Shown: in pieces, positions 61,178 to 64,000 of the stretch
Numbering within the stretch: position 1 is the stretch's first letter
How the letters are laid out: the number at the start of each line of letters is the position of its first letter
Assembly (NCBI RefSeq): GCF_024807615.1
Contig: NZ_JANUCJ010000002.1
Span: 124,001-188,000 of the forward strand
DNA from: Tsukamurella ocularis
GTDB lineage: Bacteria > Actinomycetota > Actinomycetes > Mycobacteriales > Mycobacteriaceae
Direction of reading: 5' to 3'
Length of the DNA stretch: 64,000 nt
Translations under genes and position numbers: made by a program
The notes under the pieces: model-generated
What the model saw: only the letters and a program-made list of their open reading frames with translations
Database searches by the model: none
Told to the model about the DNA's origin: nothing

Positions 61178-61507
61178 TCAGCCCTCACGGATCGTCATGG
61201 ACGCCAAGCGATCCCCTGCGACGGCGAAGGTGAACTCGCTGAGGCCGTTGGCGTGGGTGCTGCGCCAGTCGCCCACCACCGTCACGGTGTCGCCGTCGAC
61301 GGTGACCTTCTCCGGCGTCAGCACGCCCTTCGCACCGATGAACTCCTTCGCGCTCCACCCCTGCATCGCTGCGCGGTCACCGAAGACACGGCCCCAGTCG
61401 TCGATGAAGCCGTCGGCGGTGAAGGCGTCGAGGAAGGCCGCCTCGTCACCGGCGTTCACGGAAGCGATGAACTCCGCGACCGGGCTGGGGATATCGATCT
61501 TCGTCAT
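61178..61507 (-). CDS. SnoaL/NTF2-like protein
   Basis: 109 residues with the cone-shaped NTF2 fold pattern: VAEFIASVNAGDEAAFLDAFT, DGFIDDWGRVFGDRAAMQGW and strands ending FTFAVAGDRLASMTIREG. Members are small-molecule isomerases, cyclases or binding proteins. GAGGAG precedes ATG 61507. It leads the three-gene operon. A 125-bp gap separates it from cobK and shows nothing notable. Confidence 0.85.
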   Translation of the reverse strand: MTKIDIPSPVAEFIASVNAGDEAAFLDAFTADGFIDDWGRVFGDRAAMQGWSAKEFIGAKGVLTPEKVTVDGDTVTVVGDWRSTHANGLSEFTFAVAGDRLASMTIREG

Positions 61508-61632
61508 GAGCGTCTCCTCGTCGTAACGTCCGCAGGTCGCAGTCCCACACCCGTCATCGTAGGTGCATGCTCGCCGCCTCACCGCTCGAAATCCAGTCCA
61601 ATCCACAAGCCCTGCTTGTAGGTCGGAGGAGG

Positions 61633-62376
61633 TCAGGCATCCCCCACGAGCCGGGCGTAGGCGGCGGCCGCCGTCGGCACCGCGGGCACACCCGCAGGAC
61701 GCTCGGGCCGGTCGACGACGACCACGTCGATCCCGAGCTCCCGAGCCGCGGCCAGCTTCGCCGAAACCAGGTCCCCGCCGCTGTTCTTGGTCACCAGCAC
61801 GTCGATCCCGTTCTCGCGCAGCAACGCCCGCTCGGACTGCTTCGTGTACGGTCCACGGTCGTGGAGCAGCTCGTGCCGCGGCGGTAGGGAGCCCGACGGG
61901 GTGTCGACCACGCGGATCAGGAACCACCAGTCCTCGAGCGAGGCGAACTCGCCGACGTCCTGTCGGCCGGTCGTGAGCATGGCGCGCCCGCCGTCCCGGC
62001 GAGCTAGGAGACGGGCCGCGGCGGCCACCGTCGGCACACGCGTCCACGCATCGCCCTCGCCCGGAACCCACTCCGGGCGGACGAGCGCGAACAGGGGGAT
62101 CCCTGCGGTCTCCGCGGCGAGCGCGGCGTTGCGGGAGATCGTCGCCGCGAACGGATGGGTCGCGTCCACGAGCAGGTCGACGCCGTCCTCCGCGAGGAAG
62201 GCAGCCAGGCCCGACGGTCCCCCGAACCCGCCGATCCGCGTCGCCCCCACCGGCAGGCGCGGATTCGCCACCCGGCCGGCGAGTGAGCTGAGCACCGTGA
62301 ACCGGCGGTCCTCGTCGAGCAGGCGAGCGAGTTCGCGGGCCTCGGCAGTCCCGCCGAGGACGAGCACGCGCTGCAT
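61633..62376 (-). CDS. cobK: Precorrin-6A reductase CobK
   Basis: 247 residues; VLVLGGTAEARELARLL, VDATHPFAATISRNAA and VTKNSGGDLVSAKLAAARELG (the catalytic region) are all present. It reduces precorrin-6A with NADPH. ATG 62376 overlaps the cobM stop (ATGA). The order cobL-cobM-cobK on this strand matches M. tuberculosis. Confidence 0.96.
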   Translation of the reverse strand: MQRVLVLGGTAEARELARLLDEDRRFTVLSSLAGRVANPRLPVGATRIGGFGGPSGLAAFLAEDGVDLLVDATHPFAATISRNAALAAETAGIPLFALVRPEWVPGEGDAWTRVPTVAAAARLLARRDGGRAMLTTGRQDVGEFASLEDWWFLIRVVDTPSGSLPPRHELLHDRGPYTKQSERALLRENGIDVLVTKNSGGDLVSAKLAAARELGIDVVVVDRPERPAGVPAVPTAAAAYARLVGDA

Positions 62377-63134
62377 CAGTGGCTCGCCCCCGGGGCCCGC
62401 AGCCGCCGCGCCGAATACAGGTAGCTCTCCTCGAAGGCCTCCGTGTCGAGGACCCTGCCGACGAAGATGACCGCGGTCTTCGTGATGCCCTCGGACGCGA
62501 GCCGCTGGGGCAGCTCCGCGAGCCGGCAGCGGACGATCCGTTCGTCCTGGCGGCTGGCGAAGGCCACGACCGCCACCGGACAGTCGGCGCCGTAGTGCGG
62601 CAGCAGGTCGTCGGTGAGCGCCTGGGCGCGGTGCGCGGCGAGGTGCAGCGCCAGCGTCACCCCCGTGCGGGCCAGCGAGGCGAGGTCCTCCCCCGCCGGC
62701 ATGTCCGTCGAGAGGGTCGAGACGCGGGTGATGAGCAACGACTGGCCGACGCCGGGGACCGTCAGCTCCCGGCCGAGTGCGGCGGAGGCGGCGGCGAAGG
62801 CGGGAACGCCCGGGACGATCTCGTACGGCACGCCGACGGCGTCGAGCCGGCGGGCCTGCTCGGTGAACGCGGAGTAGAGCGAGATGTCGCCCGAGTGCAA
62901 GCGCGCCACGTCGAGACCCGCCGCGTGCGCCGCGACCAGCTCCTCGACGATGTCGGGCAAGGGCATCCGTGCCGTATCCACGAGCTTCGCTCCAGGCGGG
63001 CACCGGTCCAGCATCTGCGGCGGGACGAGCGATCCCGCGTACAGACACACCGTGCAGTGGGCGAGCAGCTCCGCGCCGCGGAGCGTCAGGAGGTCCGGGG
63101 CGCCGGGACCCGCGCCGATGAAGTAGACGGTCAC
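62376..63134 (-). CDS. cobM: Precorrin-4 C11-methyltransferase CobM
   Basis: 252 residues, SAM-dependent tetrapyrrole methylase: VYFIGAGPGAPDLLTLRG, ARLHSGDISLYSAFTEQ and EIVPGVPAFAAASAALGREL. It methylates C-11 of precorrin-4. GTG 63134 overlaps the cobL stop (GTGA); the longer upstream frame is antisense-like and rejected. Confidence 0.97.
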   Translation of the reverse strand: MTVYFIGAGPGAPDLLTLRGAELLAHCTVCLYAGSLVPPQMLDRCPPGAKLVDTARMPLPDIVEELVAAHAAGLDVARLHSGDISLYSAFTEQARRLDAVGVPYEIVPGVPAFAAASAALGRELTVPGVGQSLLITRVSTLSTDMPAGEDLASLARTGVTLALHLAAHRAQALTDDLLPHYGADCPVAVVAFASRQDERIVRCRLAELPQRLASEGITKTAVIFVGRVLDTEAFEESYLYSARRLRAPGASH

Positions 63135-64000
63135 GCCACCCCTTTCACGAACACCCATTGCACGATCGGCCGTCGCGGTTGCCACGCGGTGCCGCCGCCC
63201 AGGGGCGCGAGGTCCGCGACGGTGCAGCTGCGGAGCTCGCCGCCGTACCGGGCCCGCAGCGCGGCAGCTACGGCCTGGCCCTCGACGGTGACGGTGTTCG
63301 CCACGAGCCGCCCGCCCGCAGGCAGCGCCCCGACGCAGGCCGCTGCCAGCGTCTCTGTGAGGCCGCCGCCGACGAAGATCGCGTCGGGTATCGGCAGGTC
63401 CGCGGTGATGTCCGCCGTGTCGCCGACGATCGTTTCCACAGGCACGCCGGCACGGGCGGCGTTGCGCGCCACCCGCTCGGCCCGCTCGGCCCGCCGTTCC
63501 ACCGCGACCACGGAGCCGCCGCCCTGCAGCGCCCAGGTGATCCCGACGGAACCGGAGCCCGCGCCGAAGTCCCAGATCCAGCCGGGAGTCGGACGCAGTG
63601 CCGCCACCGTCATGGCTCGGACGTCGGCCTTGGTGATCTGGCCGTCGTGCTCGAAGACGAACTCCCCCGCCGGCCCGGCCGGATCGATCGCGACCACGTT
63701 CAGGTCGTCGATGCGCAGGTTCTTCCGGAACGGGCGGACCTTCTCGCGGGGCCCGCCGAGCTGCTCCAGGACCGTCATCGTCGCCGAGAGGCCGGCATCG
63801 CGCAGCAGATCCGCAACGAGGAAGGGCGTGGTGGCGGACTCGCTGAGGACGAGGGTCCGCCGACCGTCGCGGACGGCGCGGACCACCGGCGACGGGTCCC
63901 GCGCCACCGCGGAGACCACAGTGACCTCCTCGGCCGGCCATCGCAACCGGGCGCAGGCCAGCGCGAACGACGACAGGTGCGGGATCACGTGCAGGTCGAG
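63131..64000 (-). CDS. cobL: Precorrin-6Y C5,15-methyltransferase CobL (N-terminus outside window)
   Basis: About 290 residues of the usual 390-430 are visible. The C-terminal decarboxylating methyltransferase half is complete: IWDFGAGSGSVGITWALQGG (SAM motif), VAVERRAERAERVARNA, and FVGGGLTETLAAACVGALP. The frame continues with family-like sequence (DLHVIPHLSSFALACARL) to the window edge, so the start lies beyond 64000. The enzyme methylates C-5 and C-15 and removes the C-12 acetate carboxyl group. Confidence 0.95.
   Translation of the reverse strand, partial: LDLHVIPHLSSFALACARLRWPAEEVTVVSAVARDPSPVVRAVRDGRRTLVLSESATTPFLVADLLRDAGLSATMTVLEQLGGPREKVRPFRKNLRIDDLNVVAIDPAGPAGEFVFEHDGQITKADVRAMTVAALRPTPGWIWDFGAGSGSVGITWALQGGGSVVAVERRAERAERVARNAARAGVPVETIVGDTADITADLPIPDAIFVGGGLTETLAAACVGALPAGGRLVANTVTVEGQAVAAALRARYGGELRSCTVADLAPLGGGTAWQPRRPIVQWVFVKGVA

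Overview
The window is high-GC actinobacterial DNA. The gene content points to the mycolic-acid order Mycobacteriales, and a Tsukamurella-like genome is my best guess (inference, not demonstrated). Supporting features are RbpA, an Lnt plus polyprenol-phosphate-mannose synthase pair, a HadA-like hotdog protein, an EthA-like monooxygenase, a secreted PE-PPE-domain hydrolase, a monomeric isocitrate dehydrogenase, a CmtR-type metal sensor and an aerobic cobalamin pathway. From memory, the order rbpA, ppm1/lnt, amidohydrolase, fxsA, cobN, cobG-cobH-cobIJ, cobK-cobM-cobL follows Mycobacterium tuberculosis Rv2050 to Rv2072, interrupted here by local cassettes. No rRNA, tRNA, CRISPR array or intact insertion sequence was recognised.

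1-16 kb: katG (C-terminus off the left edge), a serine-hydrolase esterase, a YhhN membrane protein, a DUF808 membrane protein and the monomeric isocitrate dehydrogenase. Then a TetR gene behind a lipase-SDR operon, an MFS efflux pump, a LysE exporter, and a GntR-controlled divergon holding an MHS-family transporter and a fused KipI/KipA (PxpB/PxpC) protein.

16-31 kb: a DUF998 membrane protein; a CmtR-like sensor with a CDF metal exporter; a TetR-controlled Baeyer-Villiger monooxygenase and SDR pair; an HxlR and QorB-like divergon; an arsR-acr3-arsC operon; tspO. A gene-poor stretch follows (25.3-26.2 kb) with a perfect 47-bp inverted repeat. Next come a hypothetical gene, a UvrA paralogue, a VKOR-family protein and a CynX-type MFS gene facing a GntR regulator.

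31-47 kb: a DUF6153/DUF305 pair behind a CsoR-type copper operator; the PE-PPE-domain protein; iron-type alcohol dehydrogenase; a VIT transporter with gamma-carbonic anhydrase; DUF2231 and Rieske proteins; the EthA-like monooxygenase; an L,D-transpeptidase; a catalytically doubtful hydrolase lipoprotein with a CPBP protease; then rbpA and the facing fxsA-amidohydrolase-lnt-ppm1 operon.

47-64 kb: the cobalamin locus in three blocks: cobN; cobG-cobH-cobIJ plus a DUF1330 gene; cobK-cobM-cobL (cobL runs off the right edge). Between cobN and cobG lies a TetR, HadA-like and FabH cassette with two identical-design operators. cobG follows fabH directly and has no canonical start codon. Between the second and third blocks lie an XRE regulator, an HSL-family esterase with an MFS pump, an F420/PPOX-type protein, and a small operon ending in an isochorismatase-fold protein without its catalytic triad. 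Most operons here use 4-base stop/start overlaps, and many promoters carry visible palindromic operators, so much of the regulatory wiring can be read from the sequence.
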